DNA of 64,000 bases from BAIKAL-G1 sp943370385. GTDB taxonomy: Bacteria; Cyanobacteriota; Cyanobacteriia; PCC-6307; Cyanobiaceae. A model generated the notes under the pieces. It did no database searches. It was not told the origin of the DNA and worked only from the letters and a program-made list of their open reading frames with translations. The stretch is from positions 1-64,000 of the forward strand of contig CALRQT020000007.1 in NCBI GenBank assembly GCA_943370385.1, written 5' to 3'. This document shows, piece by piece, positions 18,353-26,423 of this stretch (position 1 is the stretch's first letter; each line of letters opens with the position of its first letter). Position numbers and translations under genes: made by a program.

Positions 18353-18580
18353 CTAGGAACCCCCCCCCACGATGGTGACCACTTCCAAAGCGTCGGCTTG
18401 CCGAACCGGCTTATGGGGCCAATGGCGGCGGGCCAGGATCTCACCGTTGAACTCGACCACCACCAGCTGGGGCCGGTAGCCGAAATGCTCCAACACCGCC
18501 TCCAGGCTCAGGCCAGCCGGGCAGGAGCGCTCCTCGCCATTGAGCCGCAGCTGGATCGGCGCCAGGATTGGGTCCGTCAT
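18353..18580 (-). CDS. thiS: Thiamine biosynthesis sulfur carrier ThiS
   Basis: ThiS carries sulfur as a C-terminal thiocarboxylate for thiazole formation. The 75-residue protein has the ubiquitin-like pattern (IQLRLNGEERSCPAGLSLEAV, then VVVEFNGEILARRHW) and ends DALEVVTIVGGGS. The active carrier needs a terminal Gly-Gly; here a Ser follows the three glycines, encoded at the end of a nine-base G run (C9 on the plus strand, 18360-18368). Either the last residue is tolerated or removed, or the run has slipped in the read or in the cell. Its ATG overlaps the thiE stop by four bases, consistent with thiE-thiS coupling. Confidence 0.9.
   Translation of the reverse strand: MTDPILAPIQLRLNGEERSCPAGLSLEAVLEHFGYRPQLVVVEFNGEILARRHWPHKPVRQADALEVVTIVGGGS
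18360..18368. repeat. Nine-base C homopolymer in the last codons of thiS
   Basis: Nine consecutive C on the plus strand (G on the coding strand) encode the functional Gly-Gly terminus of ThiS. A one-base change would extend the protein past the present stop. Confidence 0.85.
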
Positions 18581-19821
18581 GGCTGGTTAGGTCGTTCTGC
18601 AGGCGGATGGTCAAGCCTGACCTGGGCCAGGCGGGCCAACAGCGCGGCGCTTGCGGCGCCGGCATCGGCCGCCTGGGTGATCGCCCTCACCACCGCCACC
18701 CGGCTGGCGCCCGCGGCCAGGGCCCCGTCCAGGGTGGTGGCATCAATACCGCCAATGGCGAAGAAGGGAATCGGGCTTACGGCAGCCGCCTGGCGCACGT
18801 AGTGGAGGCCGACCGGGTCGCGGCCCGGTTTGGTGGGGGTGGCGTTCACGGGTCCAACCCCGACGTAATCGCAGCCATCGGCCACGGCCTGGTGCAGCTG
18901 CTCCAGGCGGTTGGTGCTGCGGCCGATCAGGCGATCGGGCCCCAGCAGGCTGCGGGCGATGGCGGGGGGCAGGTCGTCCTGGCCCAGGTGCACCCCATCG
19001 GCGTCCACCGCCAGGGCCAGATCAAGGCGATCGTTCACCAGGAACAGGGCGCCATGGCGGGCGCAGAGCTCCCGCAGGGCCCGAGCGTCTGCGAGCCGTT
19101 GCTGGTCGGTGATCGGGGGGCCTCCCGCCGCGGCGCCGCCAGCAGGGGCATCCCCCTTGGCCCGGTATTGAACCAGGCGCACGCCCGCCTCCAGGGCTGC
19201 GGCCACCACCGCCTTGAGATTGGCAACCGGGCTGGTGACCAAATAGAGCTGGCATTGCTGCAAAAGCTCTCGGCGCCAGCCAGGGCCTGCGGCGGCCCGC
19301 AGCACGTCCACCTCCAGGTCGTAGAGGCCGTAGCGGATGGCGGCAGCTTCCGCTGCCAAGGGACCGGGCAGAGCCCGGCCAAATTCCTCCAAAACCCTGA
19401 GGGCCTCCTGGACCCGGCCGCAGTTCGCTGCCACCACGGCAGCGGCCCCCTGGCGCTCGGCCTGGGCCCCATGGGCCATGCCCGCCGCCGGATCGGTGGC
19501 CGTGTGGCGGGCCAGCTTGTAGCGGGCCTGGTGGCAGCGGCCCAGGCGCTGGCGGAAATCCTTGGTGCGGCTCACCAGGTCGGGGCGGGCCAGGCCAAAA
19601 CGGCACCAGTCTTCAATCACCCGCAGCCCTTCCCGGGCCCGGTCGAGGTTGGCATCCAGCAGGCGCTCGATCGCCCGTTGCTCCCCGGCCCCGGCGCTGC
19701 CGGCCGCCAGTTTGACGTCTTGGTGTTCAACGTCTTGGAGTTCAACGCCTTGCAGCTCGTCAGCTTGGGGGTCGGGGGCTGGCGGTTTGACGCTGGAACT
19801 GGGAAACGGGGCCGGCACCAT
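18577..19821 (-). CDS. thiE: Thiamine phosphate synthase, cyanobacterial two-domain ThiE
   Basis: ThiE joins HMP-pyrophosphate and thiazole phosphate to thiamine phosphate. From ATG 19821 the protein is 414 residues, far longer than the usual 210. Residues about 45-200 are the N-terminal domain found in cyanobacterial ThiE (LDANLDRAREGLRVIEDWCRF, then GRVQEALRVLEEFGR). Residues about 205-405 are the TIM barrel with YLVTS, QYRAKG, NDRLDLAL, ADGVHLGQDDLPP, GRSTN, YVGVGPVNATPTKP and FAIGGI. The first 45 residues hold a VELQD/VEHQD repeat coded by 15-bp units. The frame is open to 19905, but the ATG at 19821 is a more reasonable start. The stop overlaps thiS. Confidence 0.93.
   Translation of the reverse strand: MVPAPFPSSSVKPPAPDPQADELQGVELQDVEHQDVKLAAGSAGAGEQRAIERLLDANLDRAREGLRVIEDWCRFGLARPDLVSRTKDFRQRLGRCHQARYKLARHTATDPAAGMAHGAQAERQGAAAVVAANCGRVQEALRVLEEFGRALPGPLAAEAAAIRYGLYDLEVDVLRAAAGPGWRRELLQQCQLYLVTSPVANLKAVVAAALEAGVRLVQYRAKGDAPAGGAAAGGPPITDQQRLADARALRELCARHGALFLVNDRLDLALAVDADGVHLGQDDLPPAIARSLLGPDRLIGRSTNRLEQLHQAVADGCDYVGVGPVNATPTKPGRDPVGLHYVRQAAAVSPIPFFAIGGIDATTLDGALAAGASRVAVVRAITQAADAGAASAALLARLAQVRLDHPPAERPNQP
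19711..19770. repeat. Four 15-bp tandem units in the thiE N-terminus
   Basis: Four 15-base units (19711-19725, -19740, -19755, -19770) with consensus TTCAACGTCTTGGAG on the plus strand encode repeated five-residue blocks of the type VELQD in the thiE reading frame. The length keeps frame, so unit number could change without breaking the gene. Confidence 0.8.
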
Positions 19822-19920
19822 GGGGATCAAAGGGAAGGGGAGCAAACCGTGCTGGAGATCACTGCTGGGGGTAGGCCACCTACCTAAGTTGGAAGGGCTT
19901 CCCATGACATCGGATCAGCA

Positions 19921-20037
19921 ATGGATCAGGGTGGATCCGAAAGCGCGATGGCAATCCTCGTTACGGGAATTCTGCTGCTGGGGGGCATCGGCCTGTTCAT
20001 CAGCTGGGGCCTAAGCAACGCCTACCTGCCCAGCTGA
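19921..20037 (+). CDS. Single-pass hydrophobic mini-protein, 38 residues
   Basis: An ATG at 19921 (or an in-frame ATG at 19948 giving 29 residues) opens a frame whose core, ILVTGILLLGGIGLFISWG, is a Gly-patterned transmembrane helix followed by LSNAYLPS. The size and design resemble the one-helix subunits of cyanobacterial photosynthetic or NDH-1 complexes, but it does not match the PetG, PetL, PetM, PetN, PsaM, PsbX or Ycf12 sequences I remember, so I leave it unnamed. It is transcribed divergently from thiE and convergent with ribF. The clean hydrophobic block and neat ends argue for a real gene. Confidence 0.55.
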   Translation: MDQGGSESAMAILVTGILLLGGIGLFISWGLSNAYLPS

Positions 20038-20077
20038 GATCGGTCCCTAAGGGAGGATCCAGCGGCACGGGGCTGAC

Positions 20078-21019
20078 TCACCCAGGCCTGGGGGCCGCAT
20101 CGAGCACGGCCTGGGCCCGCTGGGCGTCGGCGCCAATCTGGGTCTGGAGGGCCTCCAGGCCGGAGAAGGTTTGTTGGTGGCGGAGCAAGGCCACCGGCTC
20201 CACCTGGATCTCGGCCCCCACCAGTTCCAGGCTGCGGCCCAGCAGGTGCACCTCCACGGCCGAGGGTGCCAGGGGATCGACCGTGGGCTGGGGGCCCAGG
20301 TTCATCACGGCCGCAAGGGGTTCGCCGCCATTCACCCGGGCCCAGGCGGCATAGACCCCTTCTAAGGGCAGGAACTTGCGCCCATCCACCTGCAGATTGG
20401 CGGTGGGCCAGCCCAACTGGCGGCCCAGCTGGCGCCCCTGCACCACCTGGCCACTAAAGCGATAGGGGCGCTCCAAGAGGCGGGCGGCCTCCGCCAGCTC
20501 GCCGTTGGCCAGGGCCCGGCGGATGCGGCTGCTGCTGAAGCGCTCGGCCCCATCCCAAAGCATGGGCACCACCGTGACAACGACGCCCAGCTCCTGGGCG
20601 ATCCGCACCAGGGCAGCCGCATCGCCGCTGCGGCCGGCGCCGAAGCGAAAGTTCTCACCCACGGCAATCTGGCCCGCCTGCAACTGGTCGACCAACACCT
20701 GCTGCACGAAGGCTTCCGGGCTGAGCTGGGCCAGGGCCAGGCTGAAGGGCACCAGCACCAGCTGGTCGATACCCAAGGGCTCCAGCAGGGAGAGCTTCTC
20801 GGCCGGCAGATCCAGGCGCAGGCGACTATCGCCGTAGAGCACCTCCCGAGGGTGGGGCCAAAAACTCACCACCGTTGGAACCAGCGGCACTCCGGCTGGG
20901 CTGGAGCTGCCGGTGACCGCCCCAATGACACTCCGGTGGCCCCGATGGAGCCCATCAAAACTGCCAAGGGCCACCGCCGTCGGGCCCTGGGCCCCATCCG
21001 GGGTACGAAGGGGAATCAC
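20078..21019 (-). CDS. ribF: Bifunctional riboflavin kinase / FAD synthetase
   Basis: RibF makes FMN and then FAD. From a GTG at 21019 the protein is 313 residues, the usual length. The N-terminal adenylyltransferase domain shows ALGSFDGLHRGHRSVI, VSFWPHPREVL, ENFRFGAGRSGD and SSSRIRRALANGELAEA. The C-terminal kinase domain shows GRQLGWPTANLQ and EGVYAAWARV. The frame remains open upstream to 21466, but that part is Arg/Pro-rich, unlike RibF, and overlaps the divergent DUF3611 gene, so it is rejected. The gene converges on the small hydrophobic gene at 19921-20037. Confidence 0.95.
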   Translation of the reverse strand: MIPLRTPDGAQGPTAVALGSFDGLHRGHRSVIGAVTGSSSPAGVPLVPTVVSFWPHPREVLYGDSRLRLDLPAEKLSLLEPLGIDQLVLVPFSLALAQLSPEAFVQQVLVDQLQAGQIAVGENFRFGAGRSGDAAALVRIAQELGVVVTVVPMLWDGAERFSSSRIRRALANGELAEAARLLERPYRFSGQVVQGRQLGRQLGWPTANLQVDGRKFLPLEGVYAAWARVNGGEPLAAVMNLGPQPTVDPLAPSAVEVHLLGRSLELVGAEIQVEPVALLRHQQTFSGLEALQTQIGADAQRAQAVLDAAPRPG

Positions 21020-21170
21020 GCTCGAGCCACCGTCACCCTCGTGAAAGCCATTGTTCCATGGCAGCTTTGGGCCCTCCGCCCGGAGCCGACTGGAGCCAAA
21101 CCTGGCCGAAGCCCACAGGGCCGTGGCAAGTTTGGGCGGATCGCGGCCCCGCCGCCCCCGCCCCCTTCCG

Positions 21171-21755
21171 ATGGCCGACCGCCTCGATCTCCAGCTCATC
21201 TCGGCCGCCCTGCGCCGCGTCGGCTGGGTGCGCTTCTGGATCCAGCTGGTGCTGGCCGTGGTGGTGGTGGGGGTGCTGATCTTTAACAACATCGGCGGCC
21301 AGCTGGCCGGCCGCGGCGACCGGGCCTTGGGCCTGGGCCCAGGCCTGTCGATGACGACCCTGGCGTTCTTTGTGCTGCTCTGGAGCCTGTGGCAGAGCTG
21401 GCTGGAGGTGCGCTGCGGCCGGGCCCTGAACAGCGCCGCCCGGCCTAGCAAGGGCGAAACCGCCAAGTTGATTAAACGGGGCCTGCTGGCCGACCTGCTG
21501 GGCCTGACCCTGGCGGCCGTGGGCTACCAGGCCATGGCGGGCAGCCTGTTCGTGCAGGCCTCCATGCAGGTGCCCGGCTTCATCGGCGGCCAAATGGCCT
21601 TGCCCGGCGGCCGCCCCAACCTGATGGGCTTTCCGATCACCTCGATCGAGATGCTCTCGGTGCTCAGTAACACCCAGGTGCTGTTCGCCCACCTGATCGG
21701 TCTGGGCATCAGCCTCTGGCTGCTGCAGCGCATCTATCGGCCCAACGCCAGCTGA
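21171..21755 (+). CDS. DUF3611 family four-helix membrane protein
   Basis: The 194-residue protein from ATG 21171 has about four membrane segments (RFWIQLVLAVVVVGVLIF; TTLAFFVLLWSLW; LLADLLGLTLAAVGYQAMAG; VLFAHLIGLGISLWLLQRIY). The N-terminus (LDLQLISAALRRVGWVRFWIQL) and the amphipathic loop with a conserved QVPGF segment match DUF3611, a family of cyanobacteria and chloroplasts of unknown function. An upstream in-frame start at 21051 would add a Pro/Arg-rich leader and is less likely. It is divergent from ribF (151 bases apart) and convergent with surE. Confidence 0.85.
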   Translation: MADRLDLQLISAALRRVGWVRFWIQLVLAVVVVGVLIFNNIGGQLAGRGDRALGLGPGLSMTTLAFFVLLWSLWQSWLEVRCGRALNSAARPSKGETAKLIKRGLLADLLGLTLAAVGYQAMAGSLFVQASMQVPGFIGGQMALPGGRPNLMGFPITSIEMLSVLSNTQVLFAHLIGLGISLWLLQRIYRPNAS

Positions 21756-21758
21756 TCT

Positions 21759-21809
21759 GGGCGAGCCAAAGCCATGGGCGAGCCATAGCCATCGGCGAGC
21801 TAAAGCTCT
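21759..21809. repeat. 17-bp tandem repeat, three units, between convergent genes
   Basis: Three 17-base units occupy 21759-21775, 21776-21792 and 21793-21809; the first two are GGGCGAGCCAAAGCCAT and GGGCGAGCCATAGCCAT, the third is diverged. The third unit contains the surE stop codon, so part of the array is the very end of surE. Confidence 0.75.
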
Positions 21810-22594
21810 GGCAGCTCCGGCAGGGCCGCTGGGTTGCCACGCCAGAACAATTCCGGCTGCAAAGGGGACAGGGAGACGCCCCCGCCGGCCAAATGGGCGA
21901 CATCGGTGGGCCAGTCGGACGGGCCCGCCACGGCCGCGTCGATGTCATCGACCACCTCACCGGCCAGCCAGTAATAGGTGCGGCCGCGGGGATCGGAGCG
22001 CTTGTCGAACTGGTCGATGTAGCGGCGCACCGCCGTGCGGCACCAGCGCAGGGGGCCAAGCGAGCCCTCCGGCAGGGGCGGCACGTTGAGGTTGAGCAGC
22101 AACCCCTCGGGCCAGCCCTTGGCATAGGTGTGTTCGGCCACATCCAAGGCCAGGCGTGCCGCCGGTTCGAACTGGCGCCACTGGAAATCGGCACTGCTCA
22201 CGGCCAGGGCCGGTAGGCCCTCAATCGTGCCCTCCATGGCGGCGGACACCGTGCCGGAATAGAGCACGTCGGTGCCCAGGTTGGGGCCGTGGTTGATGCC
22301 CGAGAGCACCAGATCGGGCGGTTCATCCAGCAGGCGAAACAGGGCCAACTTGACGCAATCCGACGGGGTGCCGCTGCAGGCCCAGGCGGTCACCCCCTCG
22401 CCAAACAACTCATCGGCCCGCTCGGCCCGCAGGGGCGTCTGCAGGGTGAGGCCATGGCCGGTGGCCGAACGCTCCTGGTCCGGGCAGACCACCGTGACCC
22501 GGTGGCCGCGGCGGGCGGCCTCGGCGGCCAGGGCCCGGATGCCGGCGGCGAACACCCCGTCGTCGTTGCTGATCAGGATCCGCAAAGGGGCCAT
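21800..22594 (-). CDS. surE: 5'/3'-nucleotidase SurE
   Basis: SurE is a metal-dependent nucleoside monophosphate phosphatase linked to stationary-phase survival. The 264-residue protein begins with the diagnostic ISNDDGVFAAGIRALA metal-binding motif, followed by VVCPDQERSATGHGLTL, GTPSDCVKLAL and VLSGINHGPNLGTDVLYSGTVSAAMEG. These include the Asp-Asp pair, Ser and Asn ligands expected of the family. The start ATG at 22594 is 80 bases from the divergent pheS start, so the two promoters share a short region. Confidence 0.95.
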   Translation of the reverse strand: MAPLRILISNDDGVFAAGIRALAAEAARRGHRVTVVCPDQERSATGHGLTLQTPLRAERADELFGEGVTAWACSGTPSDCVKLALFRLLDEPPDLVLSGINHGPNLGTDVLYSGTVSAAMEGTIEGLPALAVSSADFQWRQFEPAARLALDVAEHTYAKGWPEGLLLNLNVPPLPEGSLGPLRWCRTAVRRYIDQFDKRSDPRGRTYYWLAGEVVDDIDAAVAGPSDWPTDVAHLAGGGVSLSPLQPELFWRGNPAALPELPEL

Positions 22595-22674
22595 CGCGGC
22601 TCGGCTGGCGCTGGGGTCAGCCAGAACGGTAGGGGGGTGGCTGCTTAAGCTCCGGTTCTGAACGCAACATCCGT

Positions 22675-23682
22675 GTGAGCGCCACCCCCAGCCTGCAGGA
22701 GCTCACCGGCCAGCTGGAGCAGCTCGAAGCCCAGGCCGCCGATGCCATCGCGGCAGCGACCAGCGCCAGCGACCTGGAAAGCCTGCGGGTGGGCTTGCTC
22801 GGCAAGAAGGGCCAGCTTTCGGCCGTGCTTGGGGCCATGGGCAAATTGGCGGCCGAGGAGCGGCCCTTGATGGGCCAGCGGGCCAACGTGCTCAAGGAGC
22901 TGGTGCAGGGGTTGCTCAGCCAGCGGCTCGTGGCGGTGAAATCGGCGGCCCTGTTGGAGCGCATCAGCCAGGAAACCCTGGATGTCACCGCTCCTTGCAG
23001 CTTCATTCCGCCGGGCCATCGCCACCCGCTGATCAGCACGATTGAGGAAATTGTTGATATTTTCGCCGGCCTCGGCTACCGGGTCGAAGAGGGTCCAGAG
23101 ATCGAAACCGACCACTACAACTTCACCGCCCTCAACATCCCGCCCCACCACCCGGCGCGGGACATGCAGGACACCTTCTATTTATCCGCAAGCGAACTGC
23201 TGCGCACCCACACCTCACCGGTGCAGATTCGCCATCTCGAAAAAAATCCACCACCGGTGCGAATCGTGGCCCCGGGACGGGTGTATCGGCGCGATGCGGT
23301 GGATGCCACCCACTCACCGGTGTTCCACCAGGTGGAGGTGCTCGCCATCGATGAGGGGCTCGATTTCAGCCACCTGCGCGGCACGGTCACCACCTTCTTG
23401 CAACAATTTTTTGGCGATTTGCCGGTGCGCTTTCGCGCCAGCTATTTCCCCTTCACCGAGCCCTCTGCCGAGGTGGATGTGATGTGGCGCGGACGCTGGC
23501 TTGAGGTGATGGGCTGCGGCATGGTGGATCCGTCGGTGCTCGAGGGCCTGGGCCTCGATCCGGAACGCTGGAGTGGCTTCGCCGCGGGCCTGGGGGTGGA
23601 GCGCTTCTGCATGGTGCGCCACGGCATCGATGACATCCGCCGCCTCTTCACCAGCGACCTGCGCTTCCTTGAGCAGTTTTAG
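22675..23682 (+). CDS. pheS: Phenylalanine--tRNA ligase alpha subunit
   Basis: PheS is the catalytic subunit of the alpha2-beta2 enzyme charging tRNA-Phe. The 335-residue protein has an N-terminal coiled coil (about 1-90), then class II motifs: motif 1 near HPLISTIEEIVDIFAGLGY, motif 2 within the FHQVEVLAID region, and motif 3 (GFAAGLGVERFCMVRHGIDDIRR). The strand GPEIETDHYNFTALNIPPHH is diagnostic. Translation starts with GTG at 22675; there is an overlapping GTG at 22673 in another frame. The beta subunit gene is not in the window, as is common in cyanobacteria. Confidence 0.97.
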   Translation: MSATPSLQELTGQLEQLEAQAADAIAAATSASDLESLRVGLLGKKGQLSAVLGAMGKLAAEERPLMGQRANVLKELVQGLLSQRLVAVKSAALLERISQETLDVTAPCSFIPPGHRHPLISTIEEIVDIFAGLGYRVEEGPEIETDHYNFTALNIPPHHPARDMQDTFYLSASELLRTHTSPVQIRHLEKNPPPVRIVAPGRVYRRDAVDATHSPVFHQVEVLAIDEGLDFSHLRGTVTTFLQQFFGDLPVRFRASYFPFTEPSAEVDVMWRGRWLEVMGCGMVDPSVLEGLGLDPERWSGFAAGLGVERFCMVRHGIDDIRRLFTSDLRFLEQF

Positions 23683-23779
23683 GGTTCGGGGCGAAGTGCC
23701 AATTTGTTGGGTCTGCTGGAGTAGCCGGCCGTCTGGCCTCCTTCAGCCATAAACTCAATAAGCCCCCTGCCCACGATCG

Positions 23780-24694
23780 GTGCCCCGCGTCGGACTGATC
23801 GTCAACGACGGCAAAGACCTGGCCCTGCACACCGCCGACGCGATTGAGTCGCGGTTGGCTGCGGCCGGCTACGACGTGCTGCGGGTGAGCAGCGCCGGCG
23901 GCATGGTGGGCTTCGCCAACCCGGACCAGCACCTGCGCACCCTGGGCTACGCGGCCTGTGTGCCCGCCAGCTTCCGCACCGACCTGGAGCTGGCGGTGGT
24001 GCTCGGCGGCGATGGCACGGTGCTCTCGGCGGCCCGCCAAACGGCGCCGATCGGCGTGCCGATCCTGACGATCAACACCGGCCACCTGGGTTTCCTGGCC
24101 GAGGCCTACCTGCCGGAACTGGACCAGGCCCTCGACCAGGTGATTGCCGGCGACTGGACCGTGGAAGAGCGCACCATGCTGGTGGTGAGCGTGATGCGGG
24201 GCGAACAGCGGCGCTGGGAGGTGCTCTGCCTCAACGAGATGGCCCTGCACCGGGAACCGCTCACCAGCATGTGCCATTTCGAGATCGCCATCGGCCGCCA
24301 CGCTCCGGTGGATATCGCCGCCGATGGGGTGATCCTCTCCACCCCCACGGGCTCCACCGCCTACGCCCTCAGCGCCGGCGGCCCGGTGATCACGCCCGAT
24401 TGCCCGGTGTTGCAGCTCACGCCGATCGCGCCCCATTCCCTGGCCTCCAGGGCCCTGGTGTTTAGTGATCGCGAACCGGTCACCGTGTTTCCGGCCACGC
24501 CGGAGCGGCTGATGATGGTGGTGGATGGCAGCGCCGGTTGCTATGTGTGGCCAGAAGATCGAGTCTTGATCCGCCGCAGCGACCATGGCGTGCGCTTCGT
24601 GCGCCTAGCCAACCATGAGTTTTTCCAGGTGTTGCGGAACAAACTGGGTTGGGGCCTGCCCCATGTGGCCAAACCCGGCAATGGCCTCGGCTAA
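23780..24694 (+). CDS. nadK: NAD kinase
   Basis: NadK phosphorylates NAD to NADP. The 304-residue protein from GTG 23780 has the ATP/NAD motif VVLGGDGTVLSAAR, the NTGHLGFLAEAYLPEL segment, the GSTAYALSAGGPV motif and a C-terminal beta-sandwich (VVDGSAGCYVWPED). Its length matches the cyanobacterial type. The stop overlaps the start of the following response regulator gene by 14 bases, so the two are likely co-transcribed. Confidence 0.95.
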   Translation: MPRVGLIVNDGKDLALHTADAIESRLAAAGYDVLRVSSAGGMVGFANPDQHLRTLGYAACVPASFRTDLELAVVLGGDGTVLSAARQTAPIGVPILTINTGHLGFLAEAYLPELDQALDQVIAGDWTVEERTMLVVSVMRGEQRRWEVLCLNEMALHREPLTSMCHFEIAIGRHAPVDIAADGVILSTPTGSTAYALSAGGPVITPDCPVLQLTPIAPHSLASRALVFSDREPVTVFPATPERLMMVVDGSAGCYVWPEDRVLIRRSDHGVRFVRLANHEFFQVLRNKLGWGLPHVAKPGNGLG

Positions 24695-25469
24695 CACCCC
24701 CTTGCCCCCCTCCCCTCCCCCGACAACACCCGCCGGTGCCCCGCCTGGGCCAACCCTGTTGCTCCTAGGGGCCTCAAGCCAGGCCCTGGCGCCCCGGCTT
24801 GGGGCCTCGGGCTATGGCTGCCTAAATGGCGACCCCCAAGACCCAGGCAGCTGGGGGGCACCGGATTTGGTGGTGCTGGCGGTGGAGGCGGCCGGAGCCA
24901 TCCCCCAGTTGCGGCGACAGTTTCCGTCGATCCCCCTGCTGCTGGATATCGAAACCGACAGCGTCATGGGCCGCTCCGAAAGCCTCAGCAGTGGCGCCCA
25001 CGATTTCTGGCTGTCCTCAGCCGGCCCAAGCGACCTGTTGATGCGCCTGCGGCTGCATACCAACCTGGCCAAACGGACCGCCGCCACCCGCGACCGGCTG
25101 CGGTTGGCCGATTTGTCCCTGGTGCCCGGGAGTCAGCAGGCCTGGCGCGGCCAACGGTCCCTGGCCCTCACCGCCAGGGAATTTGCCCTGCTGCAACTCC
25201 TGCTGCAAGAAGCCGGCGAGGTGGTCAGCCGGGACACAATCCTGCAGGTGGTCTGGCCCGATCAAGACAGTGCTGCCAGCAACATCATTGAGGTGTACGT
25301 GCGCTACCTACGCCAGAAATTGGAGCTAGGGGGAGAACGGCGCCTGATCCATACCGTGCGCGGCCAGGGCTATTGCCTAGCCGAGAGCCTGCCGAAGACC
25401 CTGCCCAAGGCTGCGCCCAAGGAACCCGAGCTGCGCCACCCTCCCGCCAGCGGCACGACCGGGCCCTAA
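24681..25469 (+). CDS. OmpR-type regulator with degenerate receiver domain
   Basis: From ATG 24681 the protein is 262 residues. Residues about 24-125 have the layout of a receiver domain, but the phospho-acceptor position reads PDLVVLAVE (Ala67 instead of Asp) and the conserved Lys near GAHDFWLSSAGP is absent. Residues about 140-235 are a winged-helix output domain typical of OmpR/PhoB (LTAREFALLQLLLQEAG, then VVSRDTILQVVW and NIIEVYVRYLRQKLE, ending HTVRGQGYCL). It should bind DNA independently of classical phosphorylation. An earlier frame start at 24615 lies inside nadK and is not supported. Targets cannot be told from the sequence. Confidence 0.85.
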   Translation: MASANTPLPPSPPPTTPAGAPPGPTLLLLGASSQALAPRLGASGYGCLNGDPQDPGSWGAPDLVVLAVEAAGAIPQLRRQFPSIPLLLDIETDSVMGRSESLSSGAHDFWLSSAGPSDLLMRLRLHTNLAKRTAATRDRLRLADLSLVPGSQQAWRGQRSLALTAREFALLQLLLQEAGEVVSRDTILQVVWPDQDSAASNIIEVYVRYLRQKLELGGERRLIHTVRGQGYCLAESLPKTLPKAAPKEPELRHPPASGTTGP

Positions 25470-25507
25470 GCGCCAGCCAGCCCCCTAGCCGCCAGTCCTG
25501 AGCCCCC

Positions 25508-25996
25508 ATGAGTCCGACCCCACCCCCGCCCTCGGGCCCGCCCCAGGTCCTGCCCGTCAGCGCCCAATGGTGCCTGGTGAGCCCCGCAGCAGAAGCCCAG
25601 AAAGCCAATCCGGCCTGCATCCAGCTGGAGCTGGCCGCCACGGCCCAACAGCAGCAATGGGGCCTGATGGGACGCCCCCCCCTGGCGCCCCTGCGGGGCA
25701 TGTGGTTTCCGTTTGAGCCGGCCAGGGCGGTGAAGTTCTGGATGCACCGCACGCCCGCGCCCCTGGACATGGTGTTTCTGCACCAAGGCCAGGTGATCGC
25801 CATCGAAGCCAACGTCGCCCCCTGCCTGCGGCTGCCCTGTCCGAGCTACGGCCCCGAAGCCCCCGCCGATGGGGTGGTGGAGCTGGCCGCTGGCCAGGCG
25901 GGGGCCCTCGGCATCACCGTGGGCACCCGAGCGGCAATCCAAACCAAGGGGAAAGGGTTGCCCCCGGGGCAAGCAAAAGAAGTGCTGCACCACTGA
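25508..25996 (+). CDS. DUF192 family protein
   Basis: The 162-residue protein shows the DUF192 pattern: a QWGLMGRPPLAPLRGMWFPF segment, FWMHRTPAPLDMVFL, VIAIEANVAPC, CPSYGPEA, and VVELAAGQAGALGI. DUF192 proteins are small beta-rich proteins, usually exported or membrane-associated, with no agreed function. No strong signal peptide is visible here; the N-terminal 15 residues are Pro-rich. Spacing of 38 bases to the regulator gene suggests the same transcript. Confidence 0.88.
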   Translation: MSPTPPPPSGPPQVLPVSAQWCLVSPAAEAQKANPACIQLELAATAQQQQWGLMGRPPLAPLRGMWFPFEPARAVKFWMHRTPAPLDMVFLHQGQVIAIEANVAPCLRLPCPSYGPEAPADGVVELAAGQAGALGITVGTRAAIQTKGKGLPPGQAKEVLHH

Positions 25997-26423
25997 CCCG
26001 TGGCCTAACCAGCCCTGGGACCGATACCAACGGCAGGGGGAACCGACCCAACGGGTAGCCGGTTGTTACTCAGCCATGGTCCAATCGATACTTTGCCAGC
26101 ACAAGAAAGGCCCCCTTCCCAATCCCTCCCAAGCCCTCCCCCTAGGCGAACCCGCCACCGCCAAGCCCCGGCGCAACCGAGCGGACACTTACCAAAATTG
26201 CATATTTAGCAAAATTAATTTAATCGACACGCTAATCCTTTGACGCCATCAAAGCCAGCCAACTTGCGACCAATCACACAGCCCCAGAGGAGCCCCAGAC
26301 GCCGTCCCGCCAGGGATCAGCAGGGGGCAGAGTAAAACTATCCCCCAGCGGGGATAAGGGAGGCTTACGGCAGTCATGTTAATATCTTAAGATCATGCTT
26401 ACGGGCATCCAACGACTTCAATT
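25997..26423. other. Intergenic region upstream of the orphan HEPN-like gene
   Basis: These 427 bases hold no gene I can support. They include an AT-rich patch (26188-26240), unusual for this genome, and two symmetric elements near the right end: a 7-bp hairpin TATCCCC/GGGGATA (26339-26356) and the palindrome ATCTTAAGAT (26384-26393) within an AT-rich block that could be a promoter about 30 bases upstream of the ATG at 26424. Confidence 0.5.
26384..26393. promoter_or_regulatory. Palindrome in candidate promoter of the orphan gene
   Basis: ATCTTAAGAT is a perfect 10-base palindrome in an AT-rich block (TTAATATCTTAAGATCATG) 30 bases before the next start. It is flanked on both sides by CATG. 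It could be an operator or a -10 region; there is no independent support. Confidence 0.3.

Noticed and set aside
18568..19887. 439-codon plus-strand frame across thiE
   Set aside because: Antisense shadow of thiE, with low-complexity Gly/Ala/His composition.
21020..21466. N-terminal extension of ribF to 462 residues
   Set aside because: The extension is Arg/Pro/Ser-rich, unlike RibF, and overlaps the divergent DUF3611 gene; the GTG at 21019 gives the normal length.
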